Origin: Aliarcobacter thereius LMG 24486
GTDB lineage: Bacteria; Campylobacterota; Campylobacteria; Campylobacterales; Arcobacteraceae
Direction of reading: 5' to 3'
NCBI RefSeq assembly: GCF_004214815.1
Contig: NZ_CP035926.1
Coordinates: 1,736,001-1,800,000 of the forward strand
Length of the DNA stretch: 64,000 bases
The notes beneath the pieces were generated by a model, which saw only the letters and a list, made by a program, of their open reading frames with translations, was not told where the DNA came from and ran no database searches. The position numbers were made by a program, and so were the translations under genes. Position 1 is the first letter of the stretch; every line of letters begins with the position of its first letter. Shown here in pieces: positions 1 to 10,793 of this stretch.

Positions 1-601
1 AGCTATTGAATTTCTAAGGAATGATTCATCTAAACTAGAAGTTATTTTATCTCAAATGGTTCAACTACTTAAAGGTGGGCAACCATATAAAATGAGTAAA
101 AGAGCTGGAAATGTTATTTTAATGTCTGATATAACAGCTGAAATTGGAAGTGATGCATTAAGATTTATCTTCTTAACTAAAAAAAGTGATACTCACTTAG
201 AGTTTGATATTGATATGCTTAAAAATCAAGATTCATCAAATCCTATTTTTTATATAAATTATGCACACGCAAGAATAAATCAAGTTTTTGTAAAATCATC
301 TTTAAATATAGATGATATAAAAGATGAAAAATTTGAAAATTTAAATGCAGAAGCTCTAAATTTACTTTATGAATCTTTACTTTTAAACTCTGTTTTAGAA
401 GATGCTTTCTCAAAAAGAGAGATGCAAAAAATCACTGAATATTTATATAGTTTAGCTTCAAGTGTTCATAAGTTTTATAATGAACACAAAATTATTGGAA
501 GTAGTGAAGAAAAAACTTATCTAAAAGTTTTAAGTATGGCAAAGTTAAGTCTAAAAACAGGACTTAAATTACTTGGAATTGAAGCAAAAGAGATTATGTA
601 A
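1..601 (+). CDS. argS: arginyl-tRNA synthetase, C-terminal part (5' end outside window)
   Basis: Class I aminoacyl-tRNA synthetase that charges tRNA-Arg in the cytoplasm. An open frame runs from base 2 into the window, so only about the last 200 residues are seen. The visible part begins just before the class I KMSKR signature (KMSKRAG) that binds ATP and continues with a segment typical of ArgS (SDALRFIFLTKKSDTHLEFD). The helical anticodon-binding domain follows (NYAHARINQVF onward) and the protein ends naturally. Nothing looks broken; truncation is by the window edge only. The stop codon lies inside a perfect inverted repeat, and the gene converges on rsfS. Confidence 0.95.
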   Translation, partial: AIEFLRNDSSKLEVILSQMVQLLKGGQPYKMSKRAGNVILMSDITAEIGSDALRFIFLTKKSDTHLEFDIDMLKNQDSSNPIFYINYAHARINQVFVKSSLNIDDIKDEKFENLNAEALNLLYESLLLNSVLEDAFSKREMQKITEYLYSLASSVHKFYNEHKIIGSSEEKTYLKVLSMAKLSLKTGLKLLGIEAKEIM

Positions 602-610
602 TCTCTTTTG
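585..610. terminator. bidirectional hairpin overlapping the argS stop
   Basis: A perfect 12-bp stem (CAAAAGAGATTA / TAATCTCTTTTG) with a 2-nt loop spans the argS stop codon, followed by a T-rich stretch on the plus strand. It lies between convergent argS and rsfS, so it can serve both. Seen directly; termination is inferred. Confidence 0.7.
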
Positions 611-623
611 TATATTTTATTTA

Positions 624-950
624 CTAAGATTTAAACTTAGCAAAACTTTCTAAAAATTCTTCAATATTATATTTTTCTCTATATTTTTCACTCATTAAAT
701 GTATAAAAATATCACCTAAATCTATAACAGTCCAATTTTCATCTTCATCAACTCTTAAGAACTCTTCACCTTGAGGTTTTAAATCAGTTTTTAAATAATC
801 TAATAATGCACTTGCATGTTTTGGATTTAAAGTAGTTGCAATAACAACATAATCAACCAAATAATCTTTAGTGCTTAAATCAAAAACCTCAACATCAACT
901 GCTTTTTTATCTTCTAATATCTCTTTGATATTTTCTATTCTTTTGTTCAA
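624..950 (-). CDS. rsfS: ribosome silencing factor RsfS
   Basis: RsfS (formerly the DUF143/Iojap family) binds ribosomal protein uL14 and blocks subunit joining when nutrients are scarce. The 108 residues match the family length. The sequence carries the usual core: VVIATTLNPKHASAL, then WTVIDLGDIFIHLM and a closing YREKYNIEEF. It follows nadD with a TTGA overlap, so the start appears to be TTG and translation is coupled to nadD, a common pairing of the two genes. No ATG is available near the N-terminus. Confidence 0.92.
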   Translation of the reverse strand: MNKRIENIKEILEDKKAVDVEVFDLSTKDYLVDYVVIATTLNPKHASALLDYLKTDLKPQGEEFLRVDEDENWTVIDLGDIFIHLMSEKYREKYNIEEFLESFAKFKS

Positions 951-1501
951 AATTTTCCTTTTTTTAATTTTCCTAACTCTTTTTTTACATCATCTTTTAT
1001 AATATCTGGAATATATGATAAATCCAATTTATCTCTTAAAAGTGTAGAACTAATATCAATATTAATATCAAAACTTTTAAACTCTTTGTTGTCCAAATTA
1101 TATCCCACTCTTTTTGCTACAACAAATTCTAAATTTTTCTTCAACTCATCGATATTATGCCACTTATGAAGAGATTTTAAGTTATCTTCTCCTATTATAA
1201 AATATATTTTACTAGGATTTAACAAAGATTTAATATATCTAATAGTCTCATAAGTATAGCTTAGTTTTTTTTGTTTTATTTCGTAATCACTAACGAAAAT
1301 TCTACTATCATCTTGGAAGACTTTTTTAAGAAATTCAAATCTTATTTCTGGTTCAAACAAAAAATCTTTTTTAAATGGATTTAAATAAGTAGGAATAACA
1401 ATTATTCTATCAAGATCTAAATTTTTTAAAGCAGTTCTTACTATTGTTTCATGTGCTATATGAATTGGGTCAAAACTACCACCAAAAATTGCAATTTTCA
1501 A
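947..1501 (-). CDS. nadD: nicotinate-nucleotide adenylyltransferase
   Basis: Transfers AMP from ATP to nicotinate mononucleotide to make deamido-NAD in NAD biosynthesis. The N-terminus GGSFDPIHIAHE contains the nucleotidyltransferase GxFDPxHxxH signature, and ISSTLLRDKL near the end matches the second (ISSTxIR) motif. The 184-residue length fits small bacterial NadD. The only sensible start is TTG at 1501, preceded by a good AAGGAAAG ribosome binding site. It is divergent from gap and co-transcribed with rsfS. Confidence 0.93.
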   Translation of the reverse strand: MKIAIFGGSFDPIHIAHETIVRTALKNLDLDRIIVIPTYLNPFKKDFLFEPEIRFEFLKKVFQDDSRIFVSDYEIKQKKLSYTYETIRYIKSLLNPSKIYFIIGEDNLKSLHKWHNIDELKKNLEFVVAKRVGYNLDNKEFKSFDINIDISSTLLRDKLDLSYIPDIIKDDVKKELGKLKKGKF

Positions 1502-1591
1502 AAAAAACTTTCCTTACTTTTGTGATTAAATTATATTATAGCAATTTTTGGATAAAATATTTGCTATTTAGAATTTTTACAAAGGGATTAG
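1502..1591. promoter_or_regulatory. divergent promoter region nadD / gap
   Basis: The 90-nt gap between divergent genes contains a perfect TATAAT on the minus strand (1539 to 1534) suited to nadD, and a weaker TAAAAT (1552-1557) on the plus strand suited to gap. Neither has a convincing -35 box, which is usual for Campylobacterota. A purine-rich ribosome binding site (AAAGGGA) precedes gap. Confidence 0.4.
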
Positions 1592-2590
1592 ATGGCTATT
1601 AAAGTTGCAATAAATGGTTTTGGAAGAATAGGAAGATGTGTAGCTAGAATTATTGCTACAAGAGATGATATTGAATTAGTTGCTATAAATGATACAGCTA
1701 AACCTGATATGCTTGAATATATTACAAAATATGATACAGTTCACGGTACTTTTAATGGTGATGTTAAAGTTGAAAATGGTTTTTTAAAAATGGGAAAAAT
1801 TAATGCAAAACTATATTCAACAAGAGATGCAAATGAATTAACTTTTACAAAAGATTGTGGAGCTGAAATAGTATTGGAGTGTACAGGAGCTTATCTTACA
1901 CAAGAAGCTTGTGAGATTCATATTAGAAATGGTGCAAAAAAAGTTGTTATGAGTGCACCTGCAAAAGATACTACAAAAACTTATGTTATGGGTGTAAATG
2001 AAAACACTTATGATGGTGAAAAAATAGTTTCAAATGCTTCTTGCACTACAAATTGTCTTGGACCAATAGCAAAAATCATTGATGATGCTTTTGGTATTGA
2101 AAAAGGTTTAATGACAACTATTCACTCTTATACAAATGATCAAAATATCTTAGATGTAAAACATAATTCAGATAAAAGAAGATCAAGAGCTGGTGCACAA
2201 AATATGATTCCTACAAGTACAGGTGCAGCAAAAGCTATGAAACTTATAATGCCTCAACTTGATGGAAAACTTCATGGTCAAAGTGTAAGAGTTCCAACTC
2301 CAAATGTATCAATGGTAGATGTAAACTTTGTAGTTAAAAAAGATACAACAAAAGAGGAGATAAATGCTCTATTTACTCAAAAATCAAAAGAGCTAAATGG
2401 AATTGTAGCAGTTGATAATGATATGCTAGTTTCAAGTGATTTAATAGGAAATACAAATTCAACAATAATTGCAAGTGATTTAACACAAGTTATTGGTGGA
2501 AATATGATAAAAGTAATGAGCTGGTACGACAATGAGTGGGGTTACTCTTCAAGATTAATAGACTTAGCTTTATATATCTCTAATAAATAG
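1592..2590 (+). CDS. gap: glyceraldehyde-3-phosphate dehydrogenase, type I
   Basis: Interconverts glyceraldehyde-3-phosphate and 1,3-bisphosphoglycerate with NAD(P). The Rossmann start INGFGRIGR is at residues 8-16, the active-site motif SNASCTTNC places the catalytic cysteine at 151, and the histidine partner lies in TTIHSYT further on. Length (332) is standard. The signature WYDNEWGYS occurs near the end. It heads the gap-pgk-tpiA-fabI operon. In this group of bacteria the enzyme probably runs mainly toward gluconeogenesis, which is an inference from general knowledge and not shown by the sequence. Confidence 0.97.
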   Translation: MAIKVAINGFGRIGRCVARIIATRDDIELVAINDTAKPDMLEYITKYDTVHGTFNGDVKVENGFLKMGKINAKLYSTRDANELTFTKDCGAEIVLECTGAYLTQEACEIHIRNGAKKVVMSAPAKDTTKTYVMGVNENTYDGEKIVSNASCTTNCLGPIAKIIDDAFGIEKGLMTTIHSYTNDQNILDVKHNSDKRRSRAGAQNMIPTSTGAAKAMKLIMPQLDGKLHGQSVRVPTPNVSMVDVNFVVKKDTTKEEINALFTQKSKELNGIVAVDNDMLVSSDLIGNTNSTIIASDLTQVIGGNMIKVMSWYDNEWGYSSRLIDLALYISNK

Positions 2591-2598
2591 GCTTTAAG

Positions 2599-3801
2599 AT
2601 GAATTTACAAGAGTTAAAAAATATAAATATAGCTGGTAAAAAAGTATTTATTAGATGTGATTTTAATGTTCCTGTTGATGAATACAATAATATTACAGAT
2701 GATAGAAGAATTAGAAGTGCTTTAAATACAATTAGATACTGTATAGATAATGATTGTTCAGTTATTTTAGCTAGCCACTTTGGAAGACCAAAAGGTGGAT
2801 TTGAAGAAAAATACTCTTTATCTCCAATTGCAAAGAGACTTCATATATTACTTAAACAAGATATAAAGTTAGCTCCAAATGTAGTTTGTGAAAAAACTAT
2901 TCAAATGGCAAAAGAGTTAAAAGCTGGTGAAATTATGCTTTTAGAGAATATGAGATTTGAAGCTGGTGAAACAAAAAACGACGAAGAATTAAGTAAAAAA
3001 TTGGCTTCTATGGCTGAAGTATATGTAAATGATGCATTTGGAGTTTCACATAGAGCTCATTCATCAGTTGAAGGTGTTGCAAAATACTTTGATAAAAACC
3101 ATAAAGCAGCTGGATTCCTACTTGCTAAAGAGATTAAATTTTTTCACCATATAGTTGAGAATCCAAAAAGACCTTTTGTATCAATAGTTGGTGGTTCAAA
3201 AGTATCTGGTAAACTAGAAGCTTTATATAACTTAGTTCCAAAAGTTGATAAAATAGTTATCGGTGGAGGAATGGCATTTACATTTTTAAAAGCTCAAGGT
3301 CATGAGATTGGGAAATCTTTGGTTGAAGAGGATTTGATTCCTGAAGCTATTAAAATAATGGATTTGGCAAAAAAACAAAATACAAAACTATATTTACCTG
3401 TTGATATTGTTGTAGCTGAAGCTTTTGATCCTGAAGCAATAGCAAAAATAGTTCCAGTTCAAGAGATTCCAAAAACTTGGATAGGTTTAGATATTGGTCC
3501 AGCAACTGCACTTTTATTTAGTGAAGTTTTAAATGATGCAAACACTATTTTGTGGAATGGTCCAATGGGTGTTTATGAGATGGAAAAATTTGCAAAAGGT
3601 AGTACAAAGATATCAAATGCTGTAGCTAACTCTTATGCAACAACTGTTGTTGGTGGTGGAGATACAGCTGATTTAGTAAGAATAACTGGTGATGAAACTG
3701 ATATGACATTTATAAGCACTGGTGGTGGAGCTTCACTTGAACTTATAGAGGGTAAAATTTTACCAGGAGTTAAAGCACTACTTTTAGAGGATGAAGAATA
3801 A
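2599..3801 (+). CDS. pgk: phosphoglycerate kinase
   Basis: Catalyses phosphate transfer between 1,3-bisphosphoglycerate and ADP. The N-terminal signature FIRCDFNVP is at about residues 17-25, followed by the substrate loop (ASHFGRPKG) and the C-terminal nucleotide-binding glycine-rich segments VVGGGDTAD and STGGGASLE. At 400 residues it is full length. It begins 8 nt after gap and its stop is followed immediately by the tpiA start, indicating a single transcript. Confidence 0.97.
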   Translation: MNLQELKNINIAGKKVFIRCDFNVPVDEYNNITDDRRIRSALNTIRYCIDNDCSVILASHFGRPKGGFEEKYSLSPIAKRLHILLKQDIKLAPNVVCEKTIQMAKELKAGEIMLLENMRFEAGETKNDEELSKKLASMAEVYVNDAFGVSHRAHSSVEGVAKYFDKNHKAAGFLLAKEIKFFHHIVENPKRPFVSIVGGSKVSGKLEALYNLVPKVDKIVIGGGMAFTFLKAQGHEIGKSLVEEDLIPEAIKIMDLAKKQNTKLYLPVDIVVAEAFDPEAIAKIVPVQEIPKTWIGLDIGPATALLFSEVLNDANTILWNGPMGVYEMEKFAKGSTKISNAVANSYATTVVGGGDTADLVRITGDETDMTFISTGGGASLELIEGKILPGVKALLLEDEE

Positions 3802-5336
<1,535 letters not shown>

Positions 5337-5345
5337 ATTTGTTCT

Positions 5346-5375
5346 AAAAGCCCTTAAGAAAACTTAAGGGCTTTT
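5346..5375 (+). terminator. intrinsic terminator after fabI
   Basis: A perfect 13-bp stem AAAAGCCCTTAAG / CTTAAGGGCTTTT with an AAAA loop, ending in a T-rich tail, lies 9 nt after the fabI stop. This closes the glycolysis operon. Confidence 0.92.
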
Positions 5376-5397
5376 ATATTTTACAATTTTAAGAACT

Positions 5398-5426
5398 TTA
5401 ACATAGAGTTTTTAAAATTTTATAAT
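5398..5426 (+). promoter_or_regulatory. sigma-70 promoter for lysA operon
   Basis: TTAACA (5398-5403), a 17-nt spacer and TATAAT (5421-5426) form a near-consensus housekeeping promoter. Transcription would start around 5433, giving a short leader before the lysA ATG with its AGGAT binding site. Confidence 0.75.
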
Positions 5427-5446
5427 AGATTTTAATTAGGATAAAC

Positions 5447-6655
5447 ATGAGTATAGATTTCAAAAAACTAGCAGATAAATATCAAACTCCATTTTACGTA
5501 TATGACTTTAATCATATAACAAAACAGTATGAAGAGTTAAAAAGCTCTTTTAGAGCAAGAAAGTCTTTAATAGCTTATGCTGTAAAGGCAAATTCAAATT
5601 TAAGTGTTATAAAACATCTAGCAGAACTTGGGGCTGGTGCTGATTGTGTAAGTATTGGTGAAGTAAAAAGAGCTTTAAAAGTTGGAATTCCTACATATAA
5701 AATCATTTTTTCAGGTGTTGGAAAAAGTGATGATGAGATTAAAGAAGCACTTTTACTTGATATTCTTATGATAAATGTTGAAAGTGCAGCTGAGCTAAAC
5801 AGAGTTGAACTAATTTCAAAAGAGTTAAATAAAGTTGCAAGAATCTCTATAAGAGTAAATCCAAATATAGACCCAAAAACTCATCCATATATTTCAACTG
5901 GACTTCATGAAAATAAGTTTGGAGTAGATATTGATACAGCAAAAAGAATGTATATTCAATGTAAAAATAGTGAAAACTTGGAGCCAACTGGAATTCATTG
6001 TCATATTGGATCACAATTAACTGAACTTGAACCAATAAAAGAATCAATAAATATTGTTGCAAATTTAGTTAGAAATTTAAAAGCAATAAAAATAGAACTA
6101 TCTTTTATGGATATTGGTGGAGGATTAGGAATTGTTTATAATGATGAGAAACTAATAAATACTTATGATTATGCACAAACTATTTTAGACTCTATGTTTG
6201 GACTTGATTTAACAGTTATTTGTGAACCTGGAAGATTTATTGTTGGAAATTCTGGAATATTTATTACAAAAGTTTTATATGAAAAAATAAATGGAAATAA
6301 AAGATTTATTATTGTTGATGGAGCAATGAATGATTTAATAAGACCAGCTTTATATGATGCTTATCATAAAATTGAAGTTTTAAATGACAATAAAGATTTT
6401 AGTGATTGTAATATTGTAGGACCAGTATGTGAAAGTGGTGATTTTTTTGCAAAAAATATAGATTTACCAAGTACACAAAGTGGTGATTTAGTTGCAATTT
6501 ATAGTGCTGGAGCATATGGCTTTACAATGGCAAGTAACTATAATACAAGAGCTAGAGTTGCTGAAATTGCTATTGAAAATGGGGAAGATAGATTAATTAG
6601 AAGAAGAGAAAATTTTGAAGATTTAATTGCTCATGAAATTGAATTTATAAAATAA
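5447..6655 (+). CDS. lysA: diaminopimelate decarboxylase
   Basis: Decarboxylates meso-diaminopimelate to L-lysine, using pyridoxal phosphate. A fold-type III enzyme of 402 residues: the PLP lysine is in YAVKANSN (Lys47), the substrate-binding glycine-rich segment DIGGGLG is mid-protein, and the second-subunit active-site Cys is in GPVCESGDFFA. The C-terminal SAGAYGFTMASNYN segment is characteristic of LysA. It leads an amino-acid/isoprenoid operon with pheA, hisC and dxs, each 8-12 nt apart. Confidence 0.96.
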   Translation: MSIDFKKLADKYQTPFYVYDFNHITKQYEELKSSFRARKSLIAYAVKANSNLSVIKHLAELGAGADCVSIGEVKRALKVGIPTYKIIFSGVGKSDDEIKEALLLDILMINVESAAELNRVELISKELNKVARISIRVNPNIDPKTHPYISTGLHENKFGVDIDTAKRMYIQCKNSENLEPTGIHCHIGSQLTELEPIKESINIVANLVRNLKAIKIELSFMDIGGGLGIVYNDEKLINTYDYAQTILDSMFGLDLTVICEPGRFIVGNSGIFITKVLYEKINGNKRFIIVDGAMNDLIRPALYDAYHKIEVLNDNKDFSDCNIVGPVCESGDFFAKNIDLPSTQSGDLVAIYSAGAYGFTMASNYNTRARVAEIAIENGEDRLIRRRENFEDLIAHEIEFIK

Positions 6656-6664
6656 GGTAACAAA

Positions 6665-7744
6665 ATGACAAGCGAAAAAGGATTAATAGATATTAGAAAT
6701 CAACTTGATGATATAGATAATCGATTACTTAATTTATTAAATGAAAGAATGGAACTTGTTCATCAAGTTGGAGTTATAAAAGCACAAAGTGGTGGTGCAA
6801 TTTATAGACCAGAAAGAGAAAAATCTATTATTGAAAGACTTGATAATATTAATAAAGCAAGTAAAGGACTTCTTACAAGAAGTGCAATAGAAGCCCTATT
6901 TTTAGAGATTTTTGCAATTTCAAGAAACCTTGAACTACCTGAGAACATAGGCTATCTAGGTCCAAAAGGAAGTTTTACTCATCAAGCAGCTGAAACAAGA
7001 TTTGGGGCTATGAGCTCTTATATTTCAATATCTTCAATAAAAGGAATTTTTAAAGAGCTTGAGGCAAAAAATATAAAATTTGGAGTTGTTCCAATTGAGA
7101 ACTCTTCAAATGGTATTGTAAATGACACTATAAATAGTTTCACTCACTATAACTCAAAAATTGTTGCTGAAGTAATATTAAATATTCATCATACATTAGC
7201 AACAACTTGTGATAAGATAGAAGATATAAAGAAAATATATTCAAAAGATATCGCTTTTGATCAATGTAGAAGATTCTTAACAAACTATGGTCTTGATGAG
7301 ATAGAACTAATTCCAGTAGAATCAACAACTAAAGCAGCAAAACTAGCTGTTGAAGAGCCAAATAGTGCAGCAATTTGTGCTCATGTAGCTGCAAAAATAT
7401 ATAATCTTCCTATATTATTTGAAAATATTGAAGATAAAGATAATAATAAAACAAGATTTTTTATCTTGAGTGATTTTGATAATTCTCCAAGTGGAAATGA
7501 TAAAACTTCACTTCTTGCAAAATTCCCTGATGAGCAAGGTATATTGGTTAAATTTTTAAATGATTTGAATAATGCAAAGATAAACTTAACTAAGATAAAA
7601 TCACACATTGTAGAAGGTGATTCTATTTTTTTCATAGACTTTGATGGTCATAAAGATGATAAAAATATAAAAGAAGTTTTAGAAAAACATAGTGAAAATG
7701 TGAAGATACTTGGCTCTTATGTAAAAGAGATAAAAGACATATAA
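6665..7744 (+). CDS. pheA: bifunctional chorismate mutase / prephenate dehydratase
   Basis: Makes phenylpyruvate from chorismate for phenylalanine synthesis. Three domains can be read in order: an AroQ-type chorismate mutase (residues about 5-90, IRNQLDDIDNRLLNLLNER), a prephenate dehydratase domain (about 95-270, GYLGPKGSFTHQAA, with NKTRFFIL at its end) and a C-terminal ACT domain (about 275-355, DEQGILVKFLNDL) that normally binds phenylalanine for feedback control. At 359 residues the protein is complete. It lies 9 nt after lysA. Confidence 0.96.
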   Translation: MTSEKGLIDIRNQLDDIDNRLLNLLNERMELVHQVGVIKAQSGGAIYRPEREKSIIERLDNINKASKGLLTRSAIEALFLEIFAISRNLELPENIGYLGPKGSFTHQAAETRFGAMSSYISISSIKGIFKELEAKNIKFGVVPIENSSNGIVNDTINSFTHYNSKIVAEVILNIHHTLATTCDKIEDIKKIYSKDIAFDQCRRFLTNYGLDEIELIPVESTTKAAKLAVEEPNSAAICAHVAAKIYNLPILFENIEDKDNNKTRFFILSDFDNSPSGNDKTSLLAKFPDEQGILVKFLNDLNNAKINLTKIKSHIVEGDSIFFIDFDGHKDDKNIKEVLEKHSENVKILGSYVKEIKDI

Positions 7745-7756
7745 AAAGGAAACAAA

Positions 7757-8860
7757 ATGAAATTCAATAAAGTGTTAAAAAATGTGCCTCTATATGAAGC
7801 TGGAAAACCAATTGAATTGGTTACAAGAGAGTATGGTATATCTCCTAAAGATGTTGTAAAACTGGCATCAAATGAGAATCCTTATGGAACAAGTCCAAAA
7901 GTTGTTAAGAAAATTCAAGATATTGCAAAAGATATGTTTAAATATCCTGATGACTCTATGTATGAACTTAAAGAGGCTTTGGCATCTAAATATGAAGTAG
8001 AAAGTAATAATATTGTTATTGGCTCTGGAAGTGATCAAATTTTAGAGTTTGCAATACACGCAAAATGTAATAAAAAATCAAAAGTTCTAATGGCAAAAAC
8101 AACATTTGCAATGTATGAAATATATGCAAAACAGACTGGTGCTGAAATAATTAAAACAAAATCTAGCCAACACAATTTAAAAGAGTTCAAAAAACTTTAC
8201 AAAAAACACAATCCAGATATTATTTTCCTTTGTATCCCAAATAACCCTTTAGGTGAATGTTTAGATAAAGTAGAAGTTTATGAATTTTTAGAATCTGTTG
8301 ATAAAAATACTCTTGTAATTATTGATGGTGCATATATGGAATATGCTGCTTATAAAGATATTAATAAAAAAATATCTCCAAAAGATTTAATTGATACTTT
8401 TCCAAATACAATCTATCTTGGAACTTTCTCAAAAGCATATGCTCTTGGAGGAATGAGAGTTGGTTATGGTGTTGCTAATCCAGAAATTATACAAAATTTA
8501 TATAAATTAAGAGCTCCTTTTAATATTACGACTTTAAGTTTAGCAGCTGCTATTGAAGCATTAAAAGATGAAGAATTTGTAAATGATTGTATTGATAAAA
8601 ACTTCAAACAAATGAAAAGATTTGAAAAATATTGTAATGATAATAATTTTGAATATATACCTTCATATACAAACTTTATTACAATTTTATTTAAGAATTT
8701 TATATCTAAACAAGTTGCTCAAAAACTTTTAGAAAAAGGAATGATAATAAGAGATTTAACTGGTTATGGTTTAAATGCAATTCGTGTAACTATTGGTTCA
8801 ACTACTCAAAACACGAAATTCTTTAAACTATTAAATGAAGTTTTAGAAGAGTTAAAATAG
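7757..8860 (+). CDS. hisC: histidinol-phosphate aminotransferase
   Basis: PLP-dependent fold-type I aminotransferase of 367 residues. The cofactor lysine is in the [10 protein letters not shown] motif (Lys226), ASNENPYG binds the substrate near the N-terminus, and CIPNNPLGE carries the conserved Asn. In addition to imidazole-acetol phosphate in histidine synthesis, HisC enzymes often transaminate phenylpyruvate. The position directly after pheA supports such a double role, but that is inference. Spacing to pheA is 12 nt with an AAAAGGA binding site. Confidence 0.92.
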   Translation: MKFNKVLKNVPLYEAGKPIELVTREYGISPKDVVKLASNENPYGTSPKVVKKIQDIAKDMFKYPDDSMYELKEALASKYEVESNNIVIGSGSDQILEFAIHAKCNKKSKVLMAKTTFAMYEIYAKQTGAEIIKTKSSQHNLKEFKKLYKKHNPDIIFLCIPNNPLGECLDKVEVYEFLESVDKNTLVIIDGAYMEYAAYKDINKKISPKDLIDTFPNTIYLGTFSKAYALGGMRVGYGVANPEIIQNLYKLRAPFNITTLSLAAAIEALKDEEFVNDCIDKNFKQMKRFEKYCNDNNFEYIPSYTNFITILFKNFISKQVAQKLLEKGMIIRDLTGYGLNAIRVTIGSTTQNTKFFKLLNEVLEELK

Positions 8861-8868
8861 ATTTAAAT

Positions 8869-10674
8869 ATGCAGATAAAAGAAAAATCAACTGAAGAATT
8901 AATTCAAATATCTAATAAAATTAGAGAAAGAATCATTGATGTAGTATCAAGAAAAGGTGGTCATTTTTCATCTACTTTAGGTGCTGTTGAATTAACTTTG
9001 GGTATGCATAAAGTTTTTGATGTAAGAAAAGACCCATTTATTTTTGATGTTTCTCATCAATGCTATGCACATAAACTCCTAACAAACAGATGGGAAGAGT
9101 TTGAAACTGTTAGACAATTTGACGGAATGTGTGGTTTTACAAAACCAAAAGAGAGCGATGCAGATTATTTCGTAGCTGGGCATAGCTCAACTTCTATTTC
9201 TATTGCAACTGGTGCTGCAAAAGCTATTAAGCTAAAAAATGAAGATAGAGTTCCAGTTGTTATGATTGGTGATGGTTCTATGAGTGCTGGAATGGTTTAT
9301 GAAGCTATGAATGAACTTGGAGATTTGAAACTTCCAGTTGTGATTATTTTAAATGATAATGAAATGAGTATTGCAAAACCAATTGGAGCAATTTCAAAAT
9401 ATCTATCAAAAATATTAGCAGGGAAATTTTATCAAAGCTTTAAAGCAAGAGTTGATAAATTTATTAGAAATAATATGCCAGAAGGAACAACTTATCTTGC
9501 AAAAAGAGTTGAAAATTCAATTAAATTAATAACTCCTGGAATACTATTTGAAGAGTTAGGAATTGATTATATTGGTCCAATAGATGGTCATGATATTGAA
9601 GAAATTATTGATACATTAACTATTGCAAAATCAATGAATAAACCTGTTATTGTTCATGCAAGAACAACAAAAGGTAAAGGTTATAAAATAGCAGAAGGTC
9701 AACACGAAGAGTGGCATGGAGTTGGTCCATTTAATATTGAAGATGGTGAATTTATTAAAAAATCATCTGATAAAAGTGCAACAGCTGTATATTCAGATGC
9801 TCTTTTAAATCTTGCAGAAAAATATGATAATGTTGTTGGAGTAACCGCTGCAATGCCAAGTGGAACTGGTTTAGATAAGCTTTTAGATAAGTTTCCCGAT
9901 AGATTTTGGGATGTTGCTATTGCTGAACAACATGCAGTTACATCTATGGCTGCAATGGCAAAAGAAGGATTCAAGCCTTTTGTTACAATATATTCAACAT
10001 TCTTACAAAGAGGATTTGATCAAATAGTTCATGATGTTTGTATAATGGGCTTACCTGTTGTTTTTGCTATGGATAGAGCTGGAATTGTAGGAAATGATGG
10101 AGAAACACATCAAGGTGTTTTTGATATTAGTTTTCTAAGATTTATTCCAAATATGGTTTTATTTGCTCCAAGAGATAACCAAACTTTAAATTTTGCTTTA
10201 GATTTTGCTTACAGTTTAGATAAGCCATGTGCTATTAGATATCCAAGAGGAGCTTTTAAAGAGTTAGATTATAAAGCAAATCCTTTTGTTTTAGGAAAAT
10301 CAGAACTTCTAAAAGATGGAAAATCAAATAAACTTTTTATTGCTTATGGAGCTGGTGTTAGTAAAGCCATAGAAGTTGAAAAACTACACGAAGAAGATAT
10401 AGCAATTTTAGATTTAAGATTTGTAAAACCTTTAGACAAAGATATGTTAATAAAACTTTCAGAAAAATATAACTCTTGGTATATTTTCAGTGATTCACAA
10501 AAACAAGGTGGAGTTGCTAGTGCTATTTTAGAACTATTAAGCGAAGAAAATATACTAAATATTAGTGTAAATTCTTTTGAATATAATGATATCTTTATAG
10601 AACATGGGGATACTAAGCTTGTTGAGAAATCACTTGAATTATTAGCAGATCAGTTAGTAAAAAAAGTTATATAG
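8869..10674 (+). CDS. dxs: 1-deoxy-D-xylulose-5-phosphate synthase
   Basis: First step of the MEP isoprenoid pathway, condensing pyruvate with glyceraldehyde-3-phosphate using thiamine diphosphate. The TPP motif begins with GDGSMSAGM (about residue 138), the DXS-type histidine region is GHSSTS, and the transketolase pyrimidine-binding domain has FDIAIAEQHA-like residues (VAIAEQHAVT). Length 601 fits. The ATG at 8869 lies 8 nt after hisC with no obvious Shine-Dalgarno, so translation may depend on coupling to hisC. No terminator was recognised behind it. Confidence 0.95.
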   Translation: MQIKEKSTEELIQISNKIRERIIDVVSRKGGHFSSTLGAVELTLGMHKVFDVRKDPFIFDVSHQCYAHKLLTNRWEEFETVRQFDGMCGFTKPKESDADYFVAGHSSTSISIATGAAKAIKLKNEDRVPVVMIGDGSMSAGMVYEAMNELGDLKLPVVIILNDNEMSIAKPIGAISKYLSKILAGKFYQSFKARVDKFIRNNMPEGTTYLAKRVENSIKLITPGILFEELGIDYIGPIDGHDIEEIIDTLTIAKSMNKPVIVHARTTKGKGYKIAEGQHEEWHGVGPFNIEDGEFIKKSSDKSATAVYSDALLNLAEKYDNVVGVTAAMPSGTGLDKLLDKFPDRFWDVAIAEQHAVTSMAAMAKEGFKPFVTIYSTFLQRGFDQIVHDVCIMGLPVVFAMDRAGIVGNDGETHQGVFDISFLRFIPNMVLFAPRDNQTLNFALDFAYSLDKPCAIRYPRGAFKELDYKANPFVLGKSELLKDGKSNKLFIAYGAGVSKAIEVEKLHEEDIAILDLRFVKPLDKDMLIKLSEKYNSWYIFSDSQKQGGVASAILELLSEENILNISVNSFEYNDIFIEHGDTKLVEKSLELLADQLVKKVI

Positions 10675-10728
10675 GACAATTAATATCTTCTATTATAAGT
10701 AAAAATTATAATATTTCTAAAAAAAAGC

Positions 10729-10734
10729 TATAAT
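10729..10734 (+). promoter_or_regulatory. -10 element of cytochrome c peroxidase gene
   Basis: A perfect TATAAT within GCTATAATTT lies 60 nt before the start codon of the peroxidase gene. The region 17 nt upstream (TTATAA) is a poor -35 match. Transcription from here would give a leader of about 53 nt that contains the hairpin at 10756-10788. Confidence 0.55.
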
Positions 10735-10755
10735 TTAACCTCTATTTAATAAAAA

Positions 10756-10788
10756 TTCTCCTATGATTTTGTAAATCATTTAGGAGGA
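10756..10788 (+). promoter_or_regulatory. Shine-Dalgarno-sequestering hairpin in peroxidase leader
   Basis: CTCCTATGATTT (10758-10769) pairs with AAATCA plus TAGGAG (10773-10786), leaving a TGT loop and a 2-nt TT bulge. The outer TT/GA pairs extend the stem to 10756-10788. The whole AGGAGG ribosome binding site (10782-10787) is base-paired. This could be a translational switch such as a thermosensor or a protein-bound leader. The structure is seen in the sequence; a regulatory role is inferred. Confidence 0.55.
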
Positions 10789-10793
10789 AAATA

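Noticed and set aside
10693-10711. TTATAA-N7-TTATAA repeat after dxs as a terminator
   Set aside because: Only A-T pairs and no T-tract; too weak to call.
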